DNA of 64,000 nucleotides from DATFNV01 sp963827935 (GCA_963827935.1 CAWHCN010000006.1:384776-448775); one strand, 5' to 3'; positions 19,777 through 29,161 are shown, counted from the stretch's first letter. Translations and numbers: made by a program. Notes: generated from the sequence alone by a model not told the origin.

Positions 19777-21258
19777 CTGTGCCCCTTTTGGGATAGTTCG
19801 TATAGTATGCCGGAACTCGCCCCATCATGGAAGATCAGTATGGAGGAACACGGATGTCCCTCTTGGAATCCCCGGAAGCGCTCGCCTTGCTCGCCGATGT
19901 GAAGGTGCCGCTGGCAGCCGTGCAGGGCGGCGTCCGCCGCTTGGCGGGGTTCATCGAACGCTATCAGCCCCTGTTCTATCGCACGGAACAACGGCACTGG
20001 GCCGAGGTCGTTCTCGAAGGCCGCCTCAGCAACCTGGAGCGCAAGACCAACGAGCCGATCGCTCGGCAAGCTGGCGCGGCACGCAAGCCGGTGCAAAAGT
20101 TCGTCGGCGCCGGCAAATGGTCCGATAGCGCCGTGTTGGACGAGTTGCACCGGCACGTGGCCGCAGCGTGGCGCGACGACGACGCGGTGCTGATCTTTGA
20201 CGGCAGCGGCTTCGCCAAGAAAGGCGACGACTCCTGTGGCGTGGCCCGGCAGTGGTGCGGCCGCCTGGGCAAGGTCGAGAACTGTCAGGTGGGCGTGTTC
20301 ACGGCCTATGCCTGTGCTCAGGGCGAGACGTTGCTGGCCGCGGATTTGTATTTGCCGCAAGAGTGGGTGGACGATCGCAAGCGGCGGGCGAAATGTTACG
20401 TGCCCACCGAGACGACGTTTCAGGAGAAATGGCGTCTGGCCTTGGGCCAATGGGAGCGTTGCCGAGCGTTGCCGCACGGCTGGGTGGCGGCCGACGACGA
20501 GTTTGGCCGGGTGACGGAGTTTCGGCAAGCCTTGCGACGTGGCGGCGAGCGTTATGTGGTGGATGTGCCGTGCAACACGCTGATCCGCGACCTGGAAGCC
20601 GAGCGAGAGGCGGGGCCGTCGGGACGGCGACGGTTGCCGCCCTTCGAGCAGGTCCAGGCCTGGGCGGCGCGTCAGCCGGCGTCGGCGTGGCAGCGCCTGA
20701 CGGTGCGGGCGGGTGAGAAAGGCCCCTTGGTGGTGCGTGCCCTGACGCGGTTGGTGCAAACCAAGGATGCCGACGGCTGCGTCGGTAGACCGGAACGAGT
20801 CGTGATCGTGCGTCCGGTGGATCGCGCCGGCGACGTGACCTATGCGTTGAGCAACGCCTTGTCGGGGGTAGCGTTGGCGGAGTTGGTGCGTGTCAAGTGT
20901 GAGCGGCCGCGGATCGAACAGGCGTTGCAGATGGGCAAGGGTGAGGTGGGGTTGGCCCACTACGAAGTGCGCAGTTGGGTCGGCTGGTATCACCACATGA
21001 CGCTGTCGCTGTTGGCCTTGTGGTTTCTGAATCTGGAGAAGTCGGTCCTCAAAAAAAAACGGTGTGGATCACCGTGCCGCAACTGCGGGTAATCTTCGCC
21101 TGGGTGCTGGAGCGTCGGCCGACGACGTTGGCAGGGATTCTCGCCGAAGTCAACACCGTGCTGCGCCGGACGGAAGACGCGCATCTACCATTGGGTAGAT
21201 GCGACCGGAGAATTCCCATCGTCTCGGCGCGCGCCAGACATATGAAAAAGGGGCACAG
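19777..21258 (+). mobile_element. IS701-family element
   Basis: Ends read CTGTGCCCCTTTT (19777) and AAAAGGGGCACAG (to 21258), with TA repeated on both flanks (19775-19776 and 21259-21260). Removing the element and one TA joins the beta-helix gene as GFTSRITIDSVKQDGILLSN in one frame, which fixes the boundaries. The element carries one transposase on the plus strand, opposite to the host gene. Confidence 0.85.
19854..21258 (+). CDS. IS701-family transposase (frame break at A9)
   Basis: MSLLESPEALALLADVKVPL begins a DDE_5-type transposase: VLIFDGSGFAKKGDDSCGVA followed by RQWCGRLGKVENCQVGVFTA is the family's signature block (first Asp), VAADDEFGRVTEF holds the second Asp, and RIEQALQMGKGEVGLAHYEV the Glu region. 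At a run of nine A (21051-21059) the frame changes and the C-terminus continues as VWITVPQLRVIFAWVLERRP up to the element end. No stop lies inside the element in that frame, so the original C-terminus is unclear. The upstream ATG 19827 is in frame but the family normally starts near MSLLESP. Confidence 0.82.
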
Positions 21259-21977
21259 TAGAAGTAAAGCCCAGAATCTGGATACCCTTGGCGCCAGCCG
21301 TGAACTTGAGGCCGTTGACGCTGGGTCCCGTCGCGGCCTCGGTCAATTCGATCGTCTGCTTGGAGCGGTCAAACCCGGAAGGAGGCGTTGGCGGATAGGC
21401 GCCGGAGATCACCACGGGGTGTGTAATGGTGGGCAGCCCCCCATTCGTGTTTCTGTCGATCGTGAGTTTTTCTGCGGTGTTGCCGATGTCGAACTGGATA
21501 GTATTGATTGGGTCGGTGAAGGGATTGCCGATAACGAGCTTTTGCACCGACGCTGGGAAGTTGGCAAGGATGTTCGCACCGATCAGCCCCATATTGGCAA
21601 ACAAGATGGCCATACGAAGGGACATGACCGTGGGCAGCTTCATGGGATTGTTGATGTTAGGATTGGGATCCGTCGTGGTATTGACAGTGATGACTGCAGG
21701 CGCGACGCGGGATTCGAGGGCTTCGACCCCGAGCCGCCGCGTCGAATGTGTCCGTACTCGCACCGACACATAGACATCCCGCCACGCCGGCTGATCCACG
21801 ACATGTTGATGAGGGCCATGACACACTCCTTTTGGAATTATCAAAATTGCCTCTAAGTTCGAGTTTCGCACATTTTAGGGCGGTCGCGAGGCGGACAAAT
21901 GTCGGCTTCCTTATCCGAATCCGGTAGCATGGGGTTGTCAACGACCCAGGAACCGCGCCCGGTAAGGAAGCCGACCG

Positions 21978-22808
21978 ATGGAGCTTACGCTGACGTTCGT
22001 CCTGTTGCTACAGGAATTCTGCCCCGTCTTCACGCAGCCGTCTTTCCGCCTCTTTGTCCATCTGCTCAGCGGCTGGACCCTGTCCTGCCGACATCGCTAC
22101 ATCACCGAGTGTATCTTCAGCAGCGGCCACGTCGGCGATGGCCACTGGTGCCGTTACCACCGCTTCTTCAGCCATGCCTCCTGGTGCCTCGACACCCTAA
22201 GCCGGTTCCTGGCTCGGTTGCTCGTCGCCGCCTTCGTCCCCACGGGGACCATTGTCCTGGCCGGCGACGACACGCTGTGCCGCAAGCGCGGCTTGACCCT
22301 GTACGGCGCCGGCATGCACCACGACCCGCTCATCTCCAGCCGCGCCCTCAAATTGGTCAGCTGAGGGCACGACTGGGTGGTCCTGGCCCTCCTCGTCCCC
22401 GTGCCGCGCTGGGCGCCGACCAAGGTCTTCGCCCTGCCCCTGGGCTTCCGCCTCTACAAGAACCGGCAAGGACTCACCAAAGGGAAGAAGAAACGCGGCG
22501 CCAAGGGCCAGAGTCCCAACGACGCCGGCCGCAAGACGAGCCGGCCTCCGGCCGACCCCAATCACCGCACACGGCCGGAATTGCTGGTCGAATTGCTCAC
22601 GCTGTTCGCCGCGTGGTTTCCCGAGCGGGAGATCGTGGTCACGGGCGACAGCGCCTACGGCGGCCGCAGCGTCTTGCAGAAACTCCCGCCCAACGTGCAT
22701 CTGATCAGCCACGCCCATCCCAAGGCGGCCTTGTACGCCCCTGCTCCGCCGCCGTCGCCTCACCAGAAGGGACGCCACCAAAAGGGGTTCATCCGGCAAT
22801 CGCGTGTA
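21978..22808 (+). pseudogene. Second DDE_5/IS701-like transposase, nonsense-mutated and 3'-truncated
   Basis: ATG 21978 (MELTLTFVLLLQEFCPVFTQ) starts a transposase with HWCRYHRFFSHASWCLDTLS and IVLAGDDTLCRKRG (first acidic pair). An in-frame TGA at 22362-22364 interrupts it, and the same frame continues with WAPTKVFALPLGFRLYKN and EIVVTGDSAYGGRSVLQ (second Asp). It ends near 22805 where the next element begins, so the C-terminal third is gone. It is unrelated in sequence to the 19.8-21.2 kb copy apart from fold. Confidence 0.7.
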
Positions 22809-24106
22809 GTGGTCCTTGAAAAGGTGGACAGGGCTTCCTTTCATGGAGTTACGCCAACAAGCTCCCTGAAGAGGAAGACACATGTCCACCAGCCTACTGT
22901 ATCACGCCTTCGGCATCGTCGGCTACCACTATGTCAGCCAGCAATTCCAGGAGGGGCAGGTGACCTTCCGTATCCGCCAACCCCGGGAACGCCTCCGCTG
23001 TCCGCAATGCGACTGCGACGACGTTCTGGGTTCACGGCCATGAGGAACGCACCTTCCGCATGGTGCCCATCGGCAGCAAACCGACCTTCGTGACCCTCGA
23101 CGTGGCCCGTGTCTGGTGCCCCGTCTGTGACCGCGTCCGCCAGGTCAAGATCGGCTTTGCCGACCCCAAGAAGCGCTACACCCGTTCCTTCGAGCGCTAC
23201 GCCCTGGAGTTGTCCCGGCGCATGACTATCAAGGACGTGGCCGAGCACCTGCAGGTCGGTTGGGACACCATCAAGGACATCCAGGCCAAGAACCTCCAAC
23301 GCCGCTTCGGCAAGCCCAAGCTGCACAAGTTGCGGCAAATCGCCATCGACGAAATTGCCATCGGCAAGGGGCATCACTACGTGACCGTGGTGCTCAACCT
23401 GCTCAGTGGCGCCGTGGTGTTTGTCGGCGACGGCAAGGGCGTTGACGCCCTGAAACCCTTCTGGAAACGGTTGCGTCGGGCCCGGGCCAAGGTCCAGGCC
23501 GTGGCCACCGACATGTCGGCCGCCTACATCCGGGCCGTGCGTGACAACCTGCCTGGGGCGGTGCATGTCTTCGATCACTTCCACGTGATCAAGCTGTTCA
23601 ACGAGAAGCTCAGTGCCTTGCGGCGGCAGCTCTATCATCAGGCCAGCAGTGAGCAGGAACGCAGGCTCCTCAAGGGTACGCGCTGGCTGCTGCTCAAGAA
23701 TCCGGAGAACCTCGATGAGGACCGCAACGAACAGCAGCGGCTGGAGGATGCCTTGCGCTTGAACAAGCCGTTGGCCATCGCCTACTACCTCAAGGAAGAC
23801 CTGCGGCAGATCTGGTCACAGCCTGACAAGCGGACGGCGCGGCGGGTGCTGCGTGACTGGCTGCGCGGGCTCGTGCTTCGGGCGTTCGCATCCTAATCCA
23901 GTTTGCCAACACCCTCGAGAAACACCAGGAGGGAGTCTTGAACTACTACGATTATCCGATCTCGACCGGCCCCTTGGAGGGCACCAACAACAAGATCCAG
24001 CTGATGAAGCGCCAAGCCTATGGCTTCCGCGATCAGGCGTTCTTCAAACTGAAGATCCTCGCCATCCACCAAACAAAGCACGCGTTAGTCGGATGAACCC
24101 AAAAAG
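22806..24106 (+). mobile_element. ISL3-like element, 3' end cut by another ISL3 copy
   Basis: The left end reads AGTGGTCCTTGAAAAGGTGG near 22806, inside the previous transposase. The transposase runs from ATG 22882 to the stop at 24096. The matching right inverted repeat is not seen; instead copy 2 of the 1366-bp ISL3 element begins at 24107, ten bases after the stop. The right end has therefore probably been removed. Confidence 0.65.
22882..24096 (+). CDS. ISL3-family transposase, second type (two frame breaks)
   Basis: MSTSLLYHAFGIVGYHYVSQ leads into a zinc-ribbon-like start (RLRCPQCDCDDV, with the second CxxC pair in WCPVCDRVRQ after a frame change near 23030). The catalytic domain shows IAIDEIAIGKGHHYVTVVLN, VATDMSAAYIRAV and, after another frame change near 23890, ISTGPLEGTNNKIQLMKRQA with YGFRDQAFF at the C-terminus. 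It is an ISL3 DDE transposase distinct from the 1366-bp copies. The frame breaks make it non-functional as written, but joining the frames gives a complete protein. Confidence 0.8.
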
Positions 24107-25472
24107 GGGTCTTCGCGTTTTTTGGTGGGTACTTTTCACAGTTTTGGGAGCATGCAGGTCAGGATTTTCAGCCGGAGGTACTCCTCATCCCGGAAGCCGT
24201 ACGCCCGCCTCTGGATGGCACGGATCTTGTTGTTGATGCCTTCCACGAAACCCAACGGCACCTTGTTCTCCGCGCGGCAATAGGCCTCGATCCCGTCCCA
24301 GTGCGCTGCCACCATGCGGGCGAAGCGCTCGAAGGGCTCCAGACGTTGCCAGCGCAACGCGGCACGCCACTGGTCGAAGAAACGCCGGGCCCAGCCGGGG
24401 CTCCAGTAGTCCCAGAGCTGATCGAAGGACTCCTTGAGGAGGTACGCCTTGTTCAGCCGGCGGTTGGCCTTGAACAACAGCGTCAGGGCTTCCCGCCCCG
24501 TGGCGTTGAGGTTTTCCCAGTGAGACAAAAGCGTGTACCTCTGCCCTTTGATGAAGCGCCGGTCCTTGCCCGACACGCGCGCGTATTCCCGCCTGCGCAC
24601 CTGGTCCATCGCCTCGGCCAGGTGCATCAGGATGTGGAACTTGTCGTACACGATCGTGGCCTGGGGAGCGTTCCCCTCCTTGAGGGTGGAGTTACGGAAC
24701 GCCTGCCACATGTCCATGACCGCCACGCGGATTTTGCCGCATTTTTCTGGGCCCAGCCAGGCAAAGAACTCGTCCAGGCTGGCCTCGGAACGGTCCACGC
24801 CGCCAAACCAGATGGGACGACCACGCTCCAGGTCGCTGACGACGATGCGGTACTGGTGCCCCCTGGCGACGGCGATTTCGTCGATGCCGATGACCCGGGG
24901 CGCCGGGGTGCCGACCCGGCGAAGCTGCGCGGCATGTACTGCTTGTCCAACTCCTTGACGGCGTGCCAATCGAGGAAGAGTTCCTCGGCCACCTCCTTGA
25001 TGGGCGTCTGGCGACAGCGACGGCCCACGAAGAAGGCGAACCGCTTGGTGTAGAGCGGGTTGTCGGCCAGCCAGTCGAGGCCCTCGTTCTTCACGCCGCC
25101 ACACCGTGAGCACTGGACGCGGCGGAGGCGGAAGGTGAGGTAGACGCGTTTGTCGCCGCAGGAGAGATCGCGGACGCGTCGGGTCCGTTTGTCGTAGTGG
25201 CTGTAATACTCCTGGCCGCAGACGCCGCAGCGCGTTTTTTTCGGCAGCGCCGCAGGGTGATAACGACGGCGTGGGGGTCCCCGAAGAGGCCCCGGACCTG
25301 GGCCAGAGGGACGAAGCCAGGAAACCGGTAGAGGTCATGGAGCAGCTTGAAGATGGCCATCGTGTCAGCATGGCAGCTTTTTGCTCCGCGGGGAAGGCGG
25401 TTTTCCTCGGGGAAAGCAGGGGATTTGTCCCTTCCTGGGCCGAAAGTTACCCACTAAAAAACGCGAAGAGCC
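24107..25472 (-). mobile_element. ISL3-family element, copy 2 (inverted, no target duplication)
   Basis: Same length (1366 bp) and ends as copy 1, opposite orientation. Its flanks are CCAAAAAG on the left and ATCCCAAG on the right, which do not match, unlike copy 1. It abuts a truncated ISL3-like element on the left and the truncated integron integrase on the right, so DNA was probably lost or rearranged here after insertion. The inverted pair 17.6-25.5 kb could recombine and flip the 5.2 kb between them. Confidence 0.88.
24136..25360 (-). CDS. ISL3-family transposase, copy 2 (same frame breaks as copy 1)
   Basis: The coding content is the same as copy 1: start MAIFKLLHDLYRFPGFVPLA at 25360, zinc-finger, HTH and DDE domain (VIGIDEIAVARGHQYRIVVS) ending at the stop at 24136. 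It shares both frame changes with copy 1, including the A7 run. Differences that I can see are two residues in a non-coding frame (PP/PS and GR/GG contexts), so the copies are almost identical and their duplication is recent, or the assembly has used the same consensus twice. Confidence 0.8.
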
Positions 25473-25776
25473 ATCCCAAGGACAACTGCGTACAGCAGCG
25501 ATAGCGCCGAGCGGGCCTGCGCAGCGCAGGCAGTGGTTCGGGCGCTGTCTTGACAACATGTTCGAGGAAATGGATCACCGCCGGCAGACCCAGCGCGGAC
25601 GGATGCTGCTTGTTGTGGAAGAGAATGAACGCTCGGGCCCACGAAACAATGACCTCGGCAGTCGGCTCGGCATCACCACGTCCCCTTGCCGCCAGCCGGA
25701 GCCGTTCCAGAAGCGGCGACGCCGGCGCCCGCGCCGGCGCCGCAGAGGACGGATCCACGCTGGGAAGGGGAGTCAT
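25473..25776 (-). pseudogene. Integron integrase (IntI-like), N-terminal fragment
   Basis: From ATG 25776 the minus strand reads ASPLLERLRLAARG, then IVSWARAFILFHNKQHPSAL and GLPAVIHFLEHVV, and after one frame change ARSALSLLYAVVLGM. This is the N-terminal core-binding (SAM-like) domain of integron-type tyrosine recombinases, whose usual pattern is W(I/V)RRFILFHxKRHP...AFLxHLA...QARxALLFLYR. The catalytic domain is missing because copy 2 of the ISL3 element starts at 25472. Its orientation, reading away from the cassettes to the right, is the standard intI/array layout. The catalytic part is not found elsewhere in the window. Confidence 0.75.
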
Positions 25777-25922
25777 GATGATCCACCTTATGGCTACTGA
25801 ACGGCCGTTCCCTAGTCGAGCTTATCGACGCGATACTTGTTGTCAAGAAGAAACGAGAAATTCCTTGACAGGGTGAGCGAACAGGGGTGCAATGACTCAC
25901 GAAGAGTGCTGAAAACGCCAGC

Positions 25923-26040
25923 ACGCGCCGGCGCGGGCAATAATGTGCCGGCGCCCCGTGATACAGCGCCGGCGCGGGCAATAATGTGCCGGCGCCCCGT
26001 GATACAGCGCCGGCAGGGGCACTAATATGCCGGCGCCGGT
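25923..26040. repeat. Three tandem GC-rich repeats next to intI, possible attI region
   Basis: A unit of about 45 bp (GCCGGCGCGGGCAATAATGT then GCCGGCGCCCCGTGATACA) occurs at about 25926 and 25971 with a third, diverged copy at about 26010. Each contains the self-complementary GCCGGCGC. They lie between the intI start and the first cassette gene, where attI with its integrase-binding repeats is expected, but I cannot recognise a definite attI core. Confidence 0.5.
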
Positions 26041-26079
26041 TGTGTGACTCAGTAGTTCGCCAACAAGAAGGACACGAAT

Positions 26080-26514
26080 GTGGCGTCGGTCGAGCGGAAC
26101 TTCGTGCTCTTCCAGACCGACCTGTTTGTCTACCGCCAGCGGGACGAGGATATCGACAAGTGGTTCGTAGGCGGCGACTGCGCCGGTTGGTTTTATGTTC
26201 GCTTGCTGCTTGGAGACCACATTCAGCATGATTGCGATCCGGTCATGGAAGATTGGGGATGGACGTTCGCGGTGTCGGTGGACGGTGTCAAAGTTTGGGT
26301 CAACGTTTGGGCGTACTTTGAAATCGAGAACTGCTGGCTGTTCGGCCTGGAACCGAAGGGCGGATGGCTTCGGCGGCAGTCCTCCGAAAAACTGAGTGCC
26401 GCAAAAGAGGTCGTTGCGAATGCGCTTGAGACGATCCTGGCAGCTGACGCGAGAATCGCGAAGCACGCTTGGTTTGCGGAAAATCCGCTCGAGTTGATTG
26501 TCAAAGACTTCTGA
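26080..26514 (+). CDS. Cassette gene 1: unknown 144-residue protein
   Basis: Reading starts at GTG 26080 (MASVERNFVLFQTDLFVYRQ); an ATG at 26078 is in another frame. The product has aromatic-rich strands (GWFYVRLLLGDHI, WGWTFAVSVDGVKVWVNVWA) and a helical C-terminal half (SSEKLSAAKEVVANALETIL). I do not recognise the family; the small, Trp-rich, soluble build is common for cassette-borne immunity or accessory proteins. It is followed directly by a complete attC site (26524-26620), which makes gene plus attC a standard integron cassette. Confidence 0.7.
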   Translation: MASVERNFVLFQTDLFVYRQRDEDIDKWFVGGDCAGWFYVRLLLGDHIQHDCDPVMEDWGWTFAVSVDGVKVWVNVWAYFEIENCWLFGLEPKGGWLRRQSSEKLSAAKEVVANALETILAADARIAKHAWFAENPLELIVKDF

Positions 26515-26523
26515 GATGGCCGT

Positions 26524-26620
26524 GGCGAACCAAGCGTTGCACCTGACCGGGCCGCCATTTCGGTTTCGCGCGACATCACAGTTTTGCAGGCGGCCCGGCA
26601 GGTGAACCGAAACGTTCGGC
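26524..26620. other. attC site 1 (complete)
   Basis: R'' box GGCGAAC at 26524, L'' GTTGCACCTGACC, stem GGGCCGCC paired with GGCGGCCC (around 26547 and 26588), L' CAGGTGAACC, and R' GTTCGGC at 26614-26620. The box order, spacing and imperfect dyad are those of integron attC sites, about 97 bp. It begins 10 bp after the stop of cassette gene 1. Confidence 0.85.
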
Positions 26621-26678
26621 CCCAGGCTGAACGAGGCGCCGCGGGTGGGTTCGGTGGCGCGATTACGTGGAGGCTCGG

Positions 26679-27737
26679 ATGGCCAATTCGGGCGACAATC
26701 TCGGCAGGCCGGTGGCGTTCGTCGTCATGGCCTTCGCTGAGCAATTCCTGGCGGGTTACACGACCGTCATCCGGCCGGCCCTCGAGCGGGCGGGGTTGGA
26801 GTGCGTGCGGGCCGACGCCGAGGCGCAAGGGCACATCCACCGGCAGATGTTCGAGCGGATTCTGGAGTCCCGGGTGGTGGTGGCCGACCTCACTGGGATG
26901 AACCCAAACGTACTGTACGAACTAGGGGTGGCGCACAGCTTTGGCCGCAAGACGGTGGTGGTGGTCCGGGAAGACTACCTGACCCGCATCCCGTTCGACG
27001 TGGCCCCCTACCGCGTGCTGCCATACCCCGCCCCGGCCGACGGCGACCCGCTGGGGCATTCGGTGCGGGTAGCGGCGGCCGTCGAGAAGCTGGCCGCGGA
27101 GGTGACGGCGTTGGTTGAGGTGAAAGCAGGTAGCATCCCCAACCCGGTGCAAGACTACCTCTCCGCGCTCGCCCCTAAGCACCCGGCAGAGCCGGCACAT
27201 CCCCCGGTTTGGGGCCGACCTTGAGGAAGAGATGGTACGGCGGCTGAAACGAGAACTCGTGTACGTGGCGCTCACCGGCCACCATTTCGTTACCCTGCTG
27301 GCCAGCTACTTGGAGTCGGGCGAGCGGACCGTCCCGTTCAACCTGCGGCTGCTGTTGCTCTCCCCGGAGGACCGCTCGGCCTGGGAGTTCGTGTACCGGC
27401 TACGGGACGGGACCACCCCGTCCCCTGAAGACCGCGAGCAGCTCCTGGCCGAAGACCGGGCGTTGCAGCAGAAGGCGTTGTGGCTGCTCAAGCGGCTGAA
27501 GAGCCGCGCCCGACATTCTCGTGCAACGTCTGGTATTATTCCAGCCTGCCGCTGTCGTGGGCATTCTGGGTGGACCGGGAGCGGTTCGTCGTAGGTCACT
27601 TGGCGGCCGATCGCACGGGTTCCCGCGACCTGCCCGTCCATGTAATCGTCAAGGAGGACCCCCAAACCGCGCCGCTGTACGAGTACTACGAGTCGCAAAC
27701 TCTCCGGATCGCGGAACAGGGGCAGCGGGTGTTGTAG
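26679..27737 (+). CDS. Cassette gene 2: nucleoside-deoxyribosyltransferase/TIR-like protein with C-terminal sensor-like domain (two frame breaks)
   Basis: ATG 26679 follows GGAGG. Residues 1-180 (MANSGDNLGRPVAFVVMAFA, LECVRADAEAQGHIHRQMFE, VVVADLTGMNPNVLYELGVA) have the order of the nucleoside 2-deoxyribosyltransferase/TIR-like fold: a FVVMxF strand, an E/D-rich RAD motif, and ADLTGxNPNVxYELGxAH with the probable catalytic Glu in YELG. After a frame change near 27215 the protein continues (LVYVALTGHHFVTLLASYLE, FNLRLLLLSPEDRSAWEFV) and after another near 27510 ends with FVVGHLAADRTGSRDLPVHV. The second half resembles PLD-like/DUF5919-type domains linked to regulatory or defence proteins. Such pairs often cleave NAD+ or nucleotides on infection. 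Function here is inferred. Confidence 0.65.
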
Positions 27738-27808
27738 GGGGCACCTACTTCCCGAGGAAAAGTGTCGCCGAGGAAAAAGTGTCGGGAGTCGAATTGAGGA
27801 CAATACGG

Positions 27809-27897
27809 GCCGAACAAGCCGCTGCAGCCGCCCGGGGCCGCGATCACGGCGCGCCAGGGTATTCGCCCCTCCCCGCGGCCCCGGCGGCTGAGCTTAA
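27809..27897. other. attC site 2, R' box lost to an IS insertion
   Basis: R'' GCCGAAC (27809-27815), L'' AAGCCGCTGCAGCCG, stem CCCGGGGCCGCG paired with CCGCGGCCCCGG, and L' CGGCGGCTGAGCTTAA ending at 27897. The expected R' box does not follow; the IS110-family element A starts at 27898. The site closes cassette 2. Confidence 0.8.
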
Positions 27898-27988
27898 TCG
27901 TGCGATACCATGTAGGCAACGGGGTATCGGAGGTGGTACAAGTCTCCGTCAGGTAGGACACCCTTAACCTGATCACGGAGACCGAAGA

Positions 27989-29161
27989 ATGGCTACGACA
28001 AAGACCCTGTATGTCGCCTTCGAGCTGGGCCAGGACAAGTGGCTGCTGGGCTTCGCGACCGAGGCTGCCGAGAAGCCGCGCATCCGCTCGATGCCGGCAC
28101 GCAGCCTGGCCAAACTGCAGGAGGAGATCGCCAAGGCCAAGGCCCGCTTTGGACTGCCCGGGGACGCTCCGGTCCGCACCTGCTACGAGGCGGGCCGCGA
28201 CGGGTTCTGGCTGCACCGGGCCCTGACGGCTCGCGGCATCGACAATGTCATCGTGGACTCCAGCTCCATCGAGGTGGACCGGCGCAGCAAGCGGATCAAG
28301 ACCGATCCGGTGGACGCGGCCAAGCTGCTCAACCTGCTGTGCCGTTATCACGGCGGGGAGCGCAAGGTGTGGCGGGTGGTGCAGGTGCCGGCTGTGGCCG
28401 ACGAGGACGGTCGGCAACTGCACCGCGGGCTGAAGGACCTGCAACGGCAGCAGACGGAGTGCAGCAATCGCATCCTGGGCCTCTTGGCGTCGCAGGGTCT
28501 GACGGCGGCGGTGGACGCCGACTTGCGCACGACGTTGGCGGGTCTGCGTGACTGGGCCGATCGGCCGCTGCCGGCGGGTTTGCAGCAGCGGATTCTGCAG
28601 GAGTTCGCGGTGTGGGAGGCGTTGCACCGGCAGGTGCGCGACGCGGCCAACGAGCAAGAGCGACGTTTGCGCGAGGACAAGGCGCCGTACCTGGACCAGG
28701 TGCGTCGGCTCATGGGTCTGAAGGCGGTTGGCGTGCGCAGTGCCTGGATCTTGGTGATGGAGCTGTTCAGCTGGCGGGGCATCCGGAACGGCAAGGAACT
28801 GGGGGCGCTGGTGGGTCTGGTGCCGATGCCGTACAACAGCGGCCAAAGCGAGCGTGAGCAGGGGATCAGCAAGGCGGGCAACAAGCACGTGCGGGCGTTG
28901 ATCGTGGAGCTGGCCTGGCTGTGGTTGCGTTGGCAGCCGGGGAGTGCGCTGAGTCAGTGGTACGCGCGGCGTTTCGGCGGAGGAAACAAGCGCGCGCGGA
29001 AGGTGGGGATCGTGGCCCTGGCGCGGAAGCTGCTGATCGCCTTGTGGCGATACCTGGAGCACGGGGAGCTGCCGGTGGGAGCGGTGGAGAAGGACTGGCG
29101 TCTGCTAGTGGATTCGACGGCGCGGCGTCATGCGAAGGAGGCGGCAGCGGTGGTGGTGTGA
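27989..29161 (+). CDS. IS110-family DEDD transposase of element A
   Basis: The 390-residue protein is uninterrupted. Its RuvC-like half has KTLYVAFELGQDKWLLGFAT, VRTCYEAGRDGFWLHRAL (Glu) and RIKTDPVDAAKLLNLLCR (the Asp-x-x-Asp-Ala-x-x-Leu motif); the C-terminal half shows RLMGLKAVGVRSAWILVMEL, GLVPMPYNSGQSEREQGISK with the conserved serine region, and GNKHVRALIVELAWLWLRW. The first acidic position is atypical (AFELG where IDVHK/IDLGK is usual). It should catalyse target-specific recombination guided by an RNA encoded in the element. Confidence 0.88.
   Translation: MATTKTLYVAFELGQDKWLLGFATEAAEKPRIRSMPARSLAKLQEEIAKAKARFGLPGDAPVRTCYEAGRDGFWLHRALTARGIDNVIVDSSSIEVDRRSKRIKTDPVDAAKLLNLLCRYHGGERKVWRVVQVPAVADEDGRQLHRGLKDLQRQQTECSNRILGLLASQGLTAAVDADLRTTLAGLRDWADRPLPAGLQQRILQEFAVWEALHRQVRDAANEQERRLREDKAPYLDQVRRLMGLKAVGVRSAWILVMELFSWRGIRNGKELGALVGLVPMPYNSGQSEREQGISKAGNKHVRALIVELAWLWLRWQPGSALSQWYARRFGGGNKRARKVGIVALARKLLIALWRYLEHGELPVGAVEKDWRLLVDSTARRHAKEAAAVVV

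Larger units (their letters stand above)
14764..21871 (-). pseudogene. Beta-helix surface protein gene split by four IS insertions
   Basis: Pieces at 21261-21871, 18957-19776, 17571-17582 and 14764-15530 (minus strand) read as one protein of roughly 735 residues once IS701, ISL3 and the CTAG-flanked element are removed. The N-terminus has RRLGVEALESRVAPAVITVN, the LESR motif seen near the start of planctomycete surface proteins. The body is NVISGNxxxGVxI-type beta-helix repeats, for example LNVISGNTGNGVLV joined to SQGNLISSNLIGVG, and the C-terminal part carries an IPT/TIG domain (TVSTVSPMPGSTGGGNVVTI). AAAGGAG before ATG 21829 (MALINMSWISRRGG) is the best start, but a frame change follows it. 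The far C-terminus is lost at the IS630 insertion. Likely an exported adhesin-like protein, now inactive. Confidence 0.8.

Noticed and set aside
18819..20996. Single 725-codon minus-strand frame spanning ISL3 end, beta-helix fragment and IS701 antisense
   Set aside because: It is three unrelated segments that happen to stay open; only the 18957-19776 portion is beta-helix coding.
23893..24081. Minus-strand 62-codon frame antisense to the ISL3-like transposase
   Set aside because: Shadow of the transposase C-terminus.
25923..26040. Short GC-rich repeats as a CRISPR
   Set aside because: Only two and a half adjacent units with no spacers.
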